From contig NC_092806.1 in NCBI RefSeq assembly GCF_040954645.1, forward strand, positions 75,580,141-75,644,140: DNA of 64,000 nucleotides, written 5' to 3'. Source of the stretch: Diabrotica undecimpunctata (Eukaryota; Arthropoda; Insecta; Coleoptera; Chrysomelidae). Of the stretch, positions 36,578 through 48,719 are shown piece after piece (position 1 is the stretch's first letter; every line of letters starts with the position of its first letter). Position numbers and translations under genes: made by a program. The notes beneath the pieces were generated by a model. That model searched no databases, had not been told where the DNA came from, and saw only the letters and a program-made list of their open reading frames with translations.

Positions 36578-39500
36578 CATTTCAACTACCACCTATTATT
36601 AAAACGCGAGCTGAAACTTCTGATTCTAATTGTGATTTTAATCCTTTACCTATAGACAAAACTCCCATAGATACAACGCACAATGTTTCTTTAAATCCTG
36701 CGAATATTTCTTTTCCGTTGATTTCAATGTCTGATACTTTATGTAGAACTAATCCTCTTCTCGATATTCGTACACAGGATAATCGACCATATATTTCAAT
36801 AAATATTGGCAGAGAAACAATATCTGCACTTGTAGACTCTGGTAGTAATGTCTCTATTATTGGCTCTCCAGCCTTATTTCTTCTTAAGAAGCTGAATTTG
36901 CATCTTCACTATGATATTTCAGTACAGCTAACTACTGCTGATGGTAATGTCCAAAGTACCTTAGGTTATGTGTTTTTACCTGTTACCTTATCTGGTAGCA
37001 CACAAAAGTTAAAAGTTTTAGTGGTTCCTTCTATCTCACATAAAATGATTTTAGGTATGGATTTTATGAAATTGTTTAGAATTTCTTTGGATTTCACAAA
37101 TTTTTCGTATAGTACAGCTAAACTGTCAACTTGTGTTGTTAATACTATAGTAAGTTCAGAGAATTTATCCACCCATCAGCTTTCACAACTACATTCGGTA
37201 GTCAAACTGTTTAAGGAAATAGGCCCAACAGATTCTATTGGTAGAACCCACTTGTATACTCACCATATAGACACTGGTGATGCGAAACCAATTAGGCAAA
37301 GACAATATCCTCTTTCGCCTGCTATGCAGAAAATTCTCAACGAAGGAGTTGATGAGATGCTTAAGTTGAAAGTCATCGAACCATTAACAACCAGTACACC
37401 TTGGTTGTCTCCTTTGTGGTTGGTTCCGAAGAAAGATAGTTCCTATAGAGTTTGTTTTGATGGTCGAAAACTTAATTCGATAACAGTTCCTGATAGTTAC
37501 CCCATGCCTTTAATAGATTCAATCATATCTAAAGTAAGAGATGCTAAATTTATTTCGTCAATCGATTTAAAATAAGCTTTTTATCAGATACCTTTGGATG
37601 ATCAATCCAAATTAAAGACTGCATTTACAGTTCAAAATAGAGGTTTGTTCTGTTTTAATGTATTACATTTTGGCTTAAATAATAGTGCACAAGCTATGTG
37701 CAGAGTTATGGATTCAGTTATAGGTCCTTTACTGGAGCCTTATGTTTTCTATTATCTTGATGATATTATTGTTGTTACTCCTGACTTTGATTGTCATATC
37801 AAAATTCTTAAAATGTTGTTTAAGAGACTTAAATATGCAAATCTTACAGTCAATTTTGAAAAGTGTCAGTTTTGTAGACCTTCTCTTAAATTTCTTGGTT
37901 TTGTTGTAGATCAACAAGGGTTAAGAACTGACCCAGCTAAAGTAGAAGCTATTTTGGAATATCCAGTTCCAAAAACTACTACTCAAATTCGTAGACTTAT
38001 CGGATTGATAGGTTATTACCGTCGATTTTTGAATAATTTTGCATCCATTTGTACTCCCATTTCTGATTTACTCAAGGGTAAAAAGAAAGGACAGTCTATT
38101 GTTTGGACTCCAGAAGCTAACTTAGCTTTCAGTCAGATTAAACAGGCACTAACATCTGCTCCTGTTCTTGCTAGTCCAGACTTTGACAAGCATTTTTATC
38201 TTGCTTGTGATGCAAGTGACACTGGTGTTGGGGTGTATTATTTTAAAAAGAAGATGGTTTAGAGCATCCTATAGCTTTTAGTAAAACTCTCTCTAAAGCT
38301 CAACGTAAGTACACTACTACTGAGAAAGAACTGCTGGCTATTTTATTATCTATTGAAAAATTTAGGTGTTATATTGAAGGAAGTGAAAACTTCACTGTGA
38401 TTACTGATCACTCATCCTTACAGTGGTTATATTCCATGAAAAACCCTTCTCCTAGAATTGCCAGATGGATAATGAAACTATCCTGTCACAAGTTCACTGT
38501 CATTCACCGTAGTGGTTCTTTAAATGTTGTGGCTGATTCCCTTTCTAGAATACCTGAACAAAATCCTGAAATTTCTCTTTTAGATTTATCTAATCTTAAA
38601 ACAGATACTTGGTATGATAATATGGTACAAAAAGTACAAAATAATCCAGATCAATTTCCTGCTTTTAAAGTTCATGGTAATGTTCTTTACAAGCATATCT
38701 TTTCAAGGAATAAGTTTTCAGATCCTTCCCCAGAATGGAAAATTTTCGTTCCGTCTCCTCACAGAAAAGATATTTTGAAACTCTTTCATGATGATCCTAC
38801 AGCTGCTCACCTAGGAGTATATAAAGCTCTCTAGAATCACGGAATTGTATTACTGGCCTAGAATGAGACTTTATGTCGCAAACTATATCAGTAAGTGCAA
38901 AATCTGTGCTGCTAGTAAACCAGGAAATGTACCTCCTGCTGGTTTAATGGGAAAGTACAGAGATATTAATTTTCCATTTCAGTTTTTATCTGCTGACTTA
39001 TTAGGTCCTTATCCTAGATCTAAAAATGGAAATCGTTTTCTTTTAGTTGTTGTCGACTAGTTCACGAAATTTATTTTTGTCCATCCAATGGCAAATGCTA
39101 CCTCTACAGCTATTGTTAAATTTATTGAAAATCAAGTTTTTCTTATCTTTGGGGTACCACAAATTTTCGAAGTTGATAATGGGAAACAGTTTGTTTCCAA
39201 TGATTTCAAAAATTTAATGAGTAAATATAAAGTACAAAAAATTTGGTATAATGCGAGATATTTTCCTCAAATAAATCCTACTGAGAGAGTTAACAAAACT
39301 ATCGTAACAGCTATTCGTTCTTTTATACATGATAATCATAAAGATTGGGACAAAGAAATCTTTAAGATTGCCCAGGCTATTCGCCTAGCCAAACACGAAG
39401 TTACACAATTTAGTCCTTCGTTTCTAACTTTTGCCAGAAATATCCCTTTGGACGGTTCCTTCTTTGGTGCAATAGAAGACAAAGCAAGCAATGTCATTAA

Positions 39501-39858
39501 TATTAATAACAAGCTATTCGACCCAAGACCACTAGAAAATATGTCTTCTATTTTCAAAGAAGTGCAAAAGAGAATACGTCACTCTTATGCGACGAATTCT
39601 AGCAGGTATAACCTTCGTAGACGTGATGTCAAATATCACGTTGGTGATAAAGTCTGGAAGAAAAATTTTGTCCTATCAAAAGCTGTCGACGATTTCTCTG
39701 CAAAACTAGCGCCAAAATTTGTCCCCTGTATTGTCAATAAAGTTTTGTCTAAATTAGTCTACAATTTAAAGGATCTAGATGGAAATGATCTTGGAAATGT
39801 TCATGTCAGGGATATCAAATTAGATGTCACTGATTCTAGTGACGATGAAAATCAGTAA
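36446..39858 (+). pseudogene. Gypsy element 2 pol (PR-RT-RNase H-IN), broken
   Basis: Protease with active site LVDSGSNVSIIG (36832) and ILGMDF; RT with RVCFDGRKLNSI, SIDLK, FYYLDDIIVV (catalytic YLDD, about 37750), KFLGFVVDQQG and LIGLIGYYRRF; RNase H with ACDASDTG, TTEKELLAIL and ITDHSSLQWL; integrase with H..H (FHDDPTAAHLG) and CKIC zinc residues, Asp in SADLLGPYP, Asp in EVDNGKQF and Glu in NPTERVN. Four lesions break it: TAA at 37573-37575, a frame change near 38240, another near 38825, and TAG at 39058-39060 (Trp expected before FTKF). A downstream basic/chromo-less tail ends at TAA 39856-39858. No env follows. Confidence 0.9.
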
Positions 39859-42583
39859 TGCATATTAAAAATATATCTTTTGAGTAAAACTTGCAGTTAT
39901 ACTATTATATCTTATCTTTAAGTGTAATTTAAACTTACATATATCTTGTATTGCATATATTTTAAATTATCTTCTTATCTCTTTTGTTAAGCTTATACAT
40001 ATTTTTATTACCTGCGTTAACAAATATCTTCGTTATTTATGGACTTTTCAATAAAATATTTAGTTATGAGAACCTTTGCTAGAAAATTTATCTACTACCT
40101 TTCACAAGTTTGATTGTTATTTACTTATCTTTATCTTCGTTTAATAACACATTATCTCTTACCTTTGCAAGTTAGCTACTTGTATTACCTTTATGGTGTT
40201 ATTAAAACTATTGCGGTAATAACTTATGTCTAATTTTCATACCTAGTGCAAGTGTCTTGTTTTTCCGTTGAGTGGGTTCAAATATGAGATTTGTTCGGAC
40301 AAGCACATAAAAATTGCCTAGGATGATTTATCTTCGCGGGACTTGAGGTCACTGCAGGAAAACTATTAACAAGGGCGTTAATATTTTCCATTTACCCATT
40401 AGGGGTGTTGCGTTAGGCATAATTCTTTATCTTTTGGAGTGAAAGTAATCTTATGCATATATCTTCTTTTATAGAAACCTCTGGTGTAAGATTATGAAGC
40501 TTTGAAGTTTTTGATTGCATTTGAATTGTCTTTAACATTTTAAATACATACGTCTATATTTATGCAGTTCTAGTTCTATTTCTTTTGTGTAGATCCCTGG
40601 ATAGTGTTTAGTGTTATAGCAATTTTATATGATATTACCACAACTTATCTTTGCTTTGTATTTTCCTTTATCATAAGTAAGCCAAATTTTATGCAGTATC
40701 TTTAATGTCTTTTGCGTAGAACTTTGACTTACTAGGTATTGTGAAGAATATACTTATCTTTATCTGACAATCAAAATTACTTGTGTTACTTAATTATCTT
40801 GATATTTACCTACCTTTAATTTTTGATACTATTTGGTACAAAAATTACTTTATCTTATACTAGCTTAATGTCAATTTGCTGTTTTATTGACTTGCCTTAG
40901 TCCATAAATATGCATATGCAATATGTCGAGAATTCATTCTCATTATCTTCTTATCTTTAATAAACAATGTAATTGTTTCCAGATCATACTGTCTATTGAA
41001 GTTTAGTCATAATAAGTTTCTCTGATTTAGTTCACAATGATTGCCCTCATCAATGCATAACTACAATGAATTTTCTTTTTCCTGAGTGTTATATTTTAAT
41101 GAAATTTTTTTTATTGCATTTACAAGGTAGATTTAACCTTATGCATACTACTATTTAGAAATCTGGTGTAGGGTTGTGTCTCTTTGAAATGACAATGGAA
41201 AGGTTTTGTTTTTTATACCCTCTTGTATAACTTTGCTCTGTACAATTTTTCTGTATAGATTACTTTATTATTCTAACAGGTGCATAACGGTTGGATTTAA
41301 ATCAAAGTATATTTATGACTAATTTTTCTTCTTCAGTTCAACTGAGTATAATTTTGTGCAGTTTTCTTTTCATCTTGTGTAAATTTTATACTTAATAGAT
41401 GTCTAGATTGGTCTTACTAAATTTTTACTTATTTCTTTTATATTTTGATGTTTACCTTATCTTTCTTAACTGCTTATAATGTTCTACTCATACTATCTCA
41501 TGCAATATATGCAACTAAAATCTAGATTAGTATTATGATAACTAATATTTGGATTTATATACCTACTGCATTACTGATGATTATGATATCTTATCTTTTA
41601 TAACTTAATGATTATATGCATATCTAGTGATATTGCTAATATCATAATTACCTTGGTTTAAAATCAACTTCCCTTAAGAACTAACATTCTTGAAAGAATG
41701 TCTTTCTAACGATGTTTATCTCCATGAGTGATAGATACATCGTCCCCATATTAGTTGTTTTTGTATGATATTTATGTAATTACATATATATGGGACCGAA
41801 CTGTGGTGGAGATGTACATTTATACCACTGGATCTTCCTTTAATGGTAAGGTTGTCTTTAGGGTATGGCGTCGGGGGGTTCATAGTACACAGGACTGTCG
41901 TCTCTGAGGAGCGCTTTCGAGGTTTAACCATGGATTATGAGCTACTGCGTTCATACCAACATGATTTCAATCGGCCCAGTGTATAATCGATGTACAGTAC
42001 CAAAGATTGCGGATAACCCTTAACGTAGCTTTTCTCCCTCTTGGTCTACGACCAATTTTAGTGTGACGAATACTATAATTCGTTGGGATAAAATATTTCC
42101 CTGAGTATTAACTCTAAAGCCTTGTAAGGAATTGCTATAAGGTATAGCATAGGATTATTTACCTTACAATTTTAGTGTGACGAATACTATAATTCGTTGG
42201 GGATGAAATAATACCCAGAGTGCTCACTCTAAAGTCATTTAGTGTATATAGTATTACAATACTGTAATACATAGTTTATAATTATGTAGTTAAAATTTTA
42301 GTTTAACGGATACTATAATTCGTTGGGTGATAGTCATTTATTTTTTTGACTTAGGTTAATATAAGTATATTAATTTTTATATCTTATCACAAGTTAACCA
42401 TTTTCACTTTATTTTGTTTAAATAATAGTACCTAAACTTACAAGTTATTATACCTATATCTAGGTATCTAGATAGCTTTATTATTTGGTAAAGATTACCT
42501 TTATTATTATTTTGATGATCATAACATATAATGAGTTTAGTGATGAGAAAAATTTCTCAAGGTACTTTCGAAATTTTTCTACT
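39859..42583 (+). other. Long non-coding 3' region of gypsy element 2
   Basis: About 2.7 kb between integrase and the 3' LTR with no substantial frame. From 39901 to 41598 it has 18 TTATCT hexamers on the plus strand by hand count and none noticed on the other strand. At 42056-42330 a roughly 120-bp unit is repeated three times. The position corresponds to where env lies in errantiviruses, but nothing env-like is left. Confidence 0.75.
42056..42330 (+). repeat. Three imperfect repeats with hairpin core
   Basis: Each unit begins ttttagtgtgacgaatact (42057, 42172; ttttagtttaacggatact at 42297), and the core acgaatactataattcgt can fold (ACGAAT / ATTCGT with 6-nt loop). Spacings are about 115 and 125 bp. 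Confidence 0.8.
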
Positions 42584-42597
42584 GGGTGGTGGAAGTG
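42584..42597 (+). other. Polypurine tract, gypsy element 2
   Basis: gggtggtggaagtg just before the 3' LTR; correct place for plus-strand priming. Confidence 0.7.
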
Positions 42598-42852
42598 TGT
42601 AGCATTATAACTGCTACATTGCCTGCTTTCTTTCTTATGTTAATATATTTCGTTAATTCTATTCTCCAATTTCCATATCTTCTGTCATAATTCATATTCT
42701 TCTATATCCTCCATTGTATCTCTTATTTTTCTATATATTTTCTCAGATATAGATTGTATCAGAATTATGTCGTTACTTAATTGATTCATTATTCTCTTTT
42801 CTCTTTTTTCTGGTATTTGGTATAAAAACCAGTTGGCGTCCAAATCTATCTT

Positions 42853-42906
<54 letters not shown>

Positions 42907-43907
42907 ATATATATATATATGTATGTATATATATATTTCAGTATCTACCTTTCCTATTTTCTTAATAATCATCATTTTTATCTTTTACTCAAGTTTCTAA
43001 AGAATGAATTTTATTTTCATCTCTATTTCTGTTACTTTGGAACGAGAGGTGCCATCTTTATTCTCTGTTTAGTTTAATGCTAGTGACAAAGACTCCTTTT
43101 TGTTGACATTTCCCCCTTCCCGTTCGATACAAAAGTCGATATAATTGCTTTTATTTCTAAAAATGTCGATTTTCTTCATGACTTTTGTAAAAGTATAATA
43201 ACCAATTGTTGTGTCGTCTCCTGAATTAGGAGTCAACCTCCGGGATACATTTCTCAGGTGCGGGTCAATTTATATTAACATCCAGAAGACCAACCGGCCT
43301 GAGAATGGCACTATCATTCCAATAGGAGAGTTGACTCCAGGGCAAGAAAATCCACAACTAACAACATGGCTTGCTAACAACCATAGCAGAAAAGACCAGG
43401 ATAAAACCTAGGATTTGGTGACAAGCATTTTTCCTTACTATAATGTAACACTGTAGCAAGAAGTCAAATAATTTTTATTTAAATTCAATATAATATTTAA
43501 ACATGTATTTTTCTGCCCTTTTTGTTTAATATTTTAATAAACATGTGTTAATTTAACTGTGTATTGTTTCTTCTTTTTACTTGTTTGCGTGTGTTGCTCC
43601 AGAGTAGGCCATATTCACGTCCTGAGTGAGCTAGCCAGGGAGTGTTTCGTATAACGTCTAATGTAGCAATTTTGCAATTGATACATTAGGGGTTATGACG
43701 TTAAAAATTGGTCCCAACGGGAAACGATTTGTCACTCCAACGTTGTTAGTGATGTTAGTCGGATTGTAGCAGCAAACTAAGGTTTGCGGTTACAAGTTGA
43801 CAACAGCAGCTCAACGTTGGGATGTTACAAATTGAGCCTCGAAGGATTACAAATTGGCACCCAATGAATGTTCGTTGGAACGTTACAAATTGGTGCCTAA
43901 CGTTACA
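42598..43907 (+). repeat. 3' LTR of gypsy element 2
   Basis: Essentially the same sequence as 33547-34912, apart from one base near 42828 and a shorter TA array (42856-42937). Ends CGTTACA before the ATAA duplication. Confidence 0.94.
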
Positions 43908-43911
43908 ATAA

Positions 43912-44590
43912 CATTAGAGAAATAACGTTGAACGACATAAAATTAGAAACAGTAAGCGAGTACATCTACCTGAGACAGATAATGAAAGTTAAAAAAGAAA
44001 ATCAAACTGCCGAAATTACCAGAAGAATAAGGCTAGTGTGGGCAGGATTAGGAAAACTGAGTTGGATCTTGAAAAGCACTAAAATAGAACAATATTTGAA
44101 AACCAGAATTTACGATCAGTATATCCTCCCTATACTCACGTATGGTTCAGAGACGTGGACACTTACCAAGGCTAATATGGATAAAATAGTAAAAGCACAA
44201 AGAGCGATGGAAAGATCAATGCTCGGGGTGAGACTTATAGACAAAAAAACACAAATGGATTAGAAGCAAAACCAAAGTAAAAGACGCAGGAGAACATGCT
44301 GCCAAATTAAAATGGAGCTTCACAGGACACAATGCCCGACTGAAGGATAAAAGACGGAACCACGAAATACAACAATGAAGACCATGGTTAGGAGAGATGG
44401 GCTGATGACATTAAGAAGATGGGAGGACACAACTGGAAGTAAGTGGCGCAAAATAGAAAACACTGTATTGATTTGGGGGAGGCCTATGTCCAAAGTTGGA
44501 ATACTTAAGATTGAAGAAGAATTGCTCGACATAGAAATTGCTCGAATAAAAAAGAAAATTATATATCTAAATATTTATTCCAAATAATAC
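43912..44590 (+). pseudogene. RTE-like LINE ORF2, 3' part
   Basis: Continuation of the element at 31190-33546 after the gypsy insertion: LNDIKLETVSEYIYL, RRIRLVWAGLGKLSWILKST, RIYDQYILPILTYGSETWTL, RAMERSMLGVRLIDKK, then in other frames KWADDIKKMGGHNWK and DLGEAYVQSWN near the 3' end. Stops and shifts from 44263 on. It closes near 44590 in AT-rich sequence. Confidence 0.85.
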
Positions 44591-44748
44591 AAAATATAGA
44601 CATAAGAAAGATACTTAAAATAGGACAAATTATGTGATATTCCACGTATATAATCGTATATTAATTTATCCTGAAAAAATATTTATTACAAATCTAAAAT
44701 ATCTTGACCTTTGGAAATAATAAGAAAAATAATGGTTTTGATTAAATC

Positions 44749-45200
44749 TCATTATAATAATTAGGGATTATAATAATTTCCATGTATTAGGGAAGGATTA
44801 AAACATTACATGCCCATTAACATGTTAACTACTAATGTTTCCTGATTAGGTATATATTGGATTTTTCATTTTGATTGTATTCATTGTATTTTAATATTGT
44901 TCTGAAGCTATTTTCTTGTGGCATGTTAAAGTAATTACTATTTAAATGGGAATAAGCCACAATTAAAGGTTAAAGTACGTTTATTGACGTTTCAATTTCC
45001 ACTTCGTAAATCGTTCTCAAAATACAAACATTAGTAAATTAAACAAATTTTGTATTTTGTATGAAGCTATAATAATTAGGATAATTAGTTAGTTTTCCAG
45101 GTATTACGGAAAGAACTAAAATCATTACCTGCCCATTAACATGTTTACTTATGGGTATATATTGGATTTTTCATTGTGATTATATTGATTGTATTTTGTG
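44749..45200 (+). repeat. Imperfect direct repeat flanking a repeat scrap
   Basis: Copy 1 (44749-44890) and copy 2 (45068-45200) share tgcccattaacatgtt and ggtatatattggatttttca. Between them (44945-45030) lies ataagccacaatt then caatttccacttcgtaaatcg, a piece of the repeat family seen at 24281-24418. Confidence 0.7.
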
Positions 45201-45279
45201 TGCCATTTGAGATTTGTGAAGTTTTTTCATTTTAAATATTATTTATGAAGTAGATATGCAGTACGTGTTAAGTGAGAAA

Positions 45280-45790
45280 GTCAAACCAAAATTGTGTTAC
45301 AACAATTTCCCCTTCATCGAAGATCGAAGTGTTACATAAAAGTACATTGGAAGTGCCATCTCAGTCGAAAATATAAGTGTCGCGTTCGAGTAATAACCGT
45401 GGATGGGCAAGTCTTCATCTAACAACGCCCACAGCCAAATGCCGACGCTGCAAAATTAGAAGCAATAAATGTTATAAAGAAAATAAGAGAAGATGCAGAC
45501 AACACGAGGGATTCTCCGCAATACATTCTGTCCCAAGCTTCTACAAACATAGGAGCTGTTGCAGTCAAATTGCCTTCCGTTGGAAATATGAAGCGAACCA
45601 TTAGGAAAGTACGAGAAAAAAAAAGTTGCTCCGGCCAATCCAAGCAACAGAGCGCCAACGTTGGGTCAACTGTGTTCCCACGTTCGGTGAGGCATCCACA
45701 CATTGGGTTGAGTATTGGGCTAATATCAGTCTGTTCCCTCTAGAGCCAACGTCAACATGTACGACATGGAAATTAAAACGGCTGCGACTG
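45280..45790 (+). pseudogene. FLYWCH/MULE-like protein scrap
   Basis: A plus-strand frame reads KYKCRVRVITVDGQVF (KC..R..T.DG pattern), a gapped HNHAP-type stretch in a neighbouring frame (around ACAACGCCCACAGCC), then LEAINVIKKIREDADNTRDS, PQYILSQASTNIGAVAVKLP and NMKRTIRKVREKK. I know this arrangement from FLYWCH-type zinc-finger proteins carried with MULE transposases in insects. No transposase domain is attached. Confidence 0.6.
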
Positions 45791-45799
45791 TCGTGATAA

Positions 45800-46560
45800 T
45801 GAGTGCATATGATTATATTCTGCTACAAAAAAAGCGAATTTTATGTCATTTTGTCTACAGCGTTACTTAAAGCTACTAGATCTTTAGATATGCCGTATTT
45901 GGCAAATGCAGACTGAATATGAGTGTAAACCTGACGTCGAGGCTCTGAATCCCATTTATTCTTTTATTAACTCAATTCCCAAATTTCTTAGTCTTCTATT
46001 TTAGCTATATTCTGCATCAAACGTGATTTTAATCCACAGCCGATATATGGAAGTACATATGCTAAAAGTTACATGACCATACGACGGTGGTCTATTAGGA
46101 CAAAATGATCTATATTTCAAAATTAAAAGCATATACTTTTGTAAAATATTTCGATAAGTATATTTTTTTTGGTGCCTGAAAGGTACTGAAAAAACCAGAT
46201 ATGTATATTATTTATTTATGTAAGAAATAGCCTTTTGTGCATAAAACCAGTTCTGATAGACCACCGACATGTATCGGAGTGTTAATTCTAAACAACTCAA
46301 CGGAGATGACTCAGGTGGCCGAAGATCAATTTTTACATGTTGTAAATTTGTTTTTTAATGCCGTCATGGAATGGAAATTTTCTTCGATAAAGTAATTTTT
46401 ATTTTCTAAAAAGAATGCTGTGTAAAATGGCAGCACAAGTGTTCCAAAAGAAAAAAGAAGATTAGGACTCTTTTTATAAACTGTGGCTTATCATTGGTTT
46501 ATTTTCTTTTGCTTTGCTATATTGTACAAAATTAGTTACCTAATTTTATGCAGGATGCGA
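45800..46560. other. No recognised feature
   Basis: No frame or repeat stands out in this AT-rich stretch. Confidence 0.5.
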
Positions 46561-46754
46561 ATATTACGCGCCAACAACTAAATTATGCGCAAATAGCATA
46601 ATTAAACGCCGATTGAAACATTGCTGTAGCACCAATGTGTGGTCGGCATCAACGGCAACACCAATATTGGCGCCAATCCCTTTGATGTGTACGCAAAAAC
46701 CGACAGTCCACGGAAAACTCCCAACGTTGGAACAAGTCATAAAAACGTTGGCCC

Positions 46755-46789
46755 CCATGTGTGGAGCCGGCGTCAGGCTCCACACATGG
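46755..46789 (+). repeat. 14-bp perfect hairpin
   Basis: CCATGTGTGGAGCC, loop ggcgtca, GGCTCCACACATGG. It lies in a GC-richer block (46570-46810) that also has two ccaacgttgg-type palindromes. No RNA class assigned. Confidence 0.6.
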
Positions 46790-46974
46790 AGGCCTGGTCG
46801 CTCCGGTATAAACCAAGAATGTGTATTTTTTACCATTTATTTCTCCATTTACATATACAGTGGAACCTCGATTATCCGTCTCTCTATTAACCGTCACCTC
46901 TGTTAACTGTCAGCGTTCATACATAAGTTATATTGTCTATATAACCAACAGTCTATATACCGTCTGACGCCGGT

Positions 46975-47450
46975 ATGCTGCGAAGTGACGATGGAAATAT
47001 CACATGCTCTTTTCTGCCTGCGAATACAACATCATTGATACAGCCAATGGATCAATCGGTCATTAAAACATTCAAAAAAAGATACAGAAAAAAAATTATT
47101 CAAAACCTAGTTATGGAAGAGGAATATTCTTTGCCAGAATACTGGAAAGCATACAATTTAAAACATGCAGTCGACAATGCTGTGGATGCTTGGGCTGATG
47201 TTTCGAGAGTAACGCTGAAAAGAGCGTGGAATAAATTATAGCCTGAATCAACTCAAGATGAAAATGCTCCCGTGACAGCCGAGCGTGATGCGGTAACAAA
47301 TGAAGTTATGGTTGGATCAACTGTTTTGTTTTCGTTGCTTAAAGATGACATAAACGAATGGTTAATTTGTGATGAGGACGCAAACGGCTATCGATTGCTG
47401 ACAGGGGATGAAATCGTTGAAATGGCAATAGAGGCGGACGAAACATAGAA
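46975..47450 (+). pseudogene. Pogo/jerky-like transposase C-terminus
   Basis: The frame contains CSFLPANTTSLIQPMDQSVI then KTFKKRYRKKIIQNLV, the conserved end of the pogo DDE domain, and KAYNLKHAVDNAVDAWADVS. A stop at 47239-47241 interrupts an otherwise continuing frame (PESTQDENAPVTAERDAV, NEWLICDEDANGYRLLTGDE). The DNA-binding and first catalytic parts are deleted. Confidence 0.85.
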
Positions 47451-47755
47451 TCTGACACAGACTTTGACGGTGGCGATGTTGATGATGCTATTGCAACTCA
47501 CAAAGATTTTCGTAAAGAAGCTAGAAAAGCCGTATCGCACATATAAGAATTCATCGAGTGGTATTCTCGGCAAGAAGAAGCATATAAGGTAGATTTGATG
47601 ATTTTACCTCGATTAAGAAATCCATCCATTGCAAAATGTGAAGTAACAATAAAACAAAGATTTCGGAATATTTTAAATCAAATTGAGTCGACTGTACTAA
47701 CACAAATGCCACTTATATTGTCAAATAAAACATACAAATAAAATTTGAGAGTTAT

Positions 47756-47796
47756 ACCAGAGAACTACGAACACAGTATGTTCGTAGTTCTCTGGT
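47756..47796 (+). repeat. 18-bp perfect hairpin in pogo element
   Basis: ACCAGAGAACTACGAACA (47756-47773), loop cagta, and its exact complement (47779-47796). Confidence 0.85.
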
Positions 47797-47989
47797 TATA
47801 CTATGTTTTTTTTTTAATGTTCTGTTAACCGTCTTTTCGATTATCCGTCATACCATCGGTCCGGTGCCCTGACGGATAATCGAGGTTCCACTGTACACAT
47901 ATACACTATTTTCACCACATTTCAAAGAAGCTATTAGTATGAGAGAGTTATAATTTTCCTGCTGGTGAGCTTATGGATTTGTGTTGTAC

Positions 47990-48650
47990 CTAGGATGCGT
48001 ACAAGAATTTCGTACGTGTTCCTTTTCGCCACAATCTAGCATCTTATGGTCTTCGATTTCTTGGATGCAAGGTCTTTTATCAGATTAACTATCTGGTCAA
48101 GTTTGTCTTCATCTTCTTCCTTTTTTATCAGTCCTAACTTTACTGTACCCGTCAGACGCTTCCATAGTTGATTCATGTTCAATGACAAGAACATCAATAA
48201 ATGTTTAAACAGCCAACTTTTATATCATGTCCGAAGGAGCTACTGGATAAACATATCGCACTAAACAGACAATATCTACTTCATATTCTTGAAGAGCCTC
48301 ATCTCGCTGTTGTCTTCGATTTTTAAACTGCGACTAGTAGATACGCTCCAAGTATTCGTGACAGCCTTTTCTTTTTCTGAATATCACTTCTCTCTTGCAG
48401 CTGATTAGAACTGTTTCATGTAGTTATTCCATGACGATTTTTCATCGAAAGATGGGACTTCAACAAGAACAGAAGCTCCACCCTTCAAATGTTGGTCGTG
48501 CCTCCAACTTACATTTCGTCTCGCGATCTTTTATTTCTACTGTAATTAATCGAACTCCTCTCTCTGCTGTCCCTGTTTCCTGTTTAAAAAAGGAAATCTT
48601 TTCAATCTCTTTGTCATTAAATGCTGACATAATGTTCGATTATAGAAAAG
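47990..48650 (-). pseudogene. Gypsy-like gag scrap
   Basis: Minus strand: NDKEIEKISFFKQE, ITVEIKDRETKCKLEARPTF, then RRQQRDEALQEYEVDIVCLV and RYVYPVAPSDMI, LAV-TFIDVL and, near 48030, EIEDHKMLDC followed by a knuckle-like CGEKEHVRNSCTHP. This is the capsid to nucleocapsid part of a gag type frequent in insect gypsy elements. Stops interrupt it; no pol neighbour. Confidence 0.65.
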
Positions 48651-48719
48651 GTGCTGGCATAACAATATAAACAATGTATTTGGTCTCCTTCATATACTAT
48701 TAACATCTACAGTATCGAG

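Larger units (their letters stand above)
46858..47893 (+). mobile_element. Pogo-like element, internally deleted
   Basis: Begins CAGTGGAACCTCGATTATCC(GTC) and ends with the reverse complement (gacggataatcgaggttccactg); TA duplications at 46856-46857 and 47894-47895. Terminal repeats of about 23 bp, plus subterminal TTAACCGTC units, are typical of pogo. Length about 1.04 kb. Confidence 0.92.

Noticed and set aside
41716..41931. 71-codon minus-strand frame
   Set aside because: No similarity and within the non-coding 3' part of gypsy element 2.
39859..42583. Possible env in gypsy element 2
   Set aside because: No frame longer than chance and no membrane segment or cleavage site; treated as non-coding.
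46564..46906. Frames of 80-97 codons on both strands
   Set aside because: Mutually overlapping, no family match; the region is palindrome-rich and probably non-coding.
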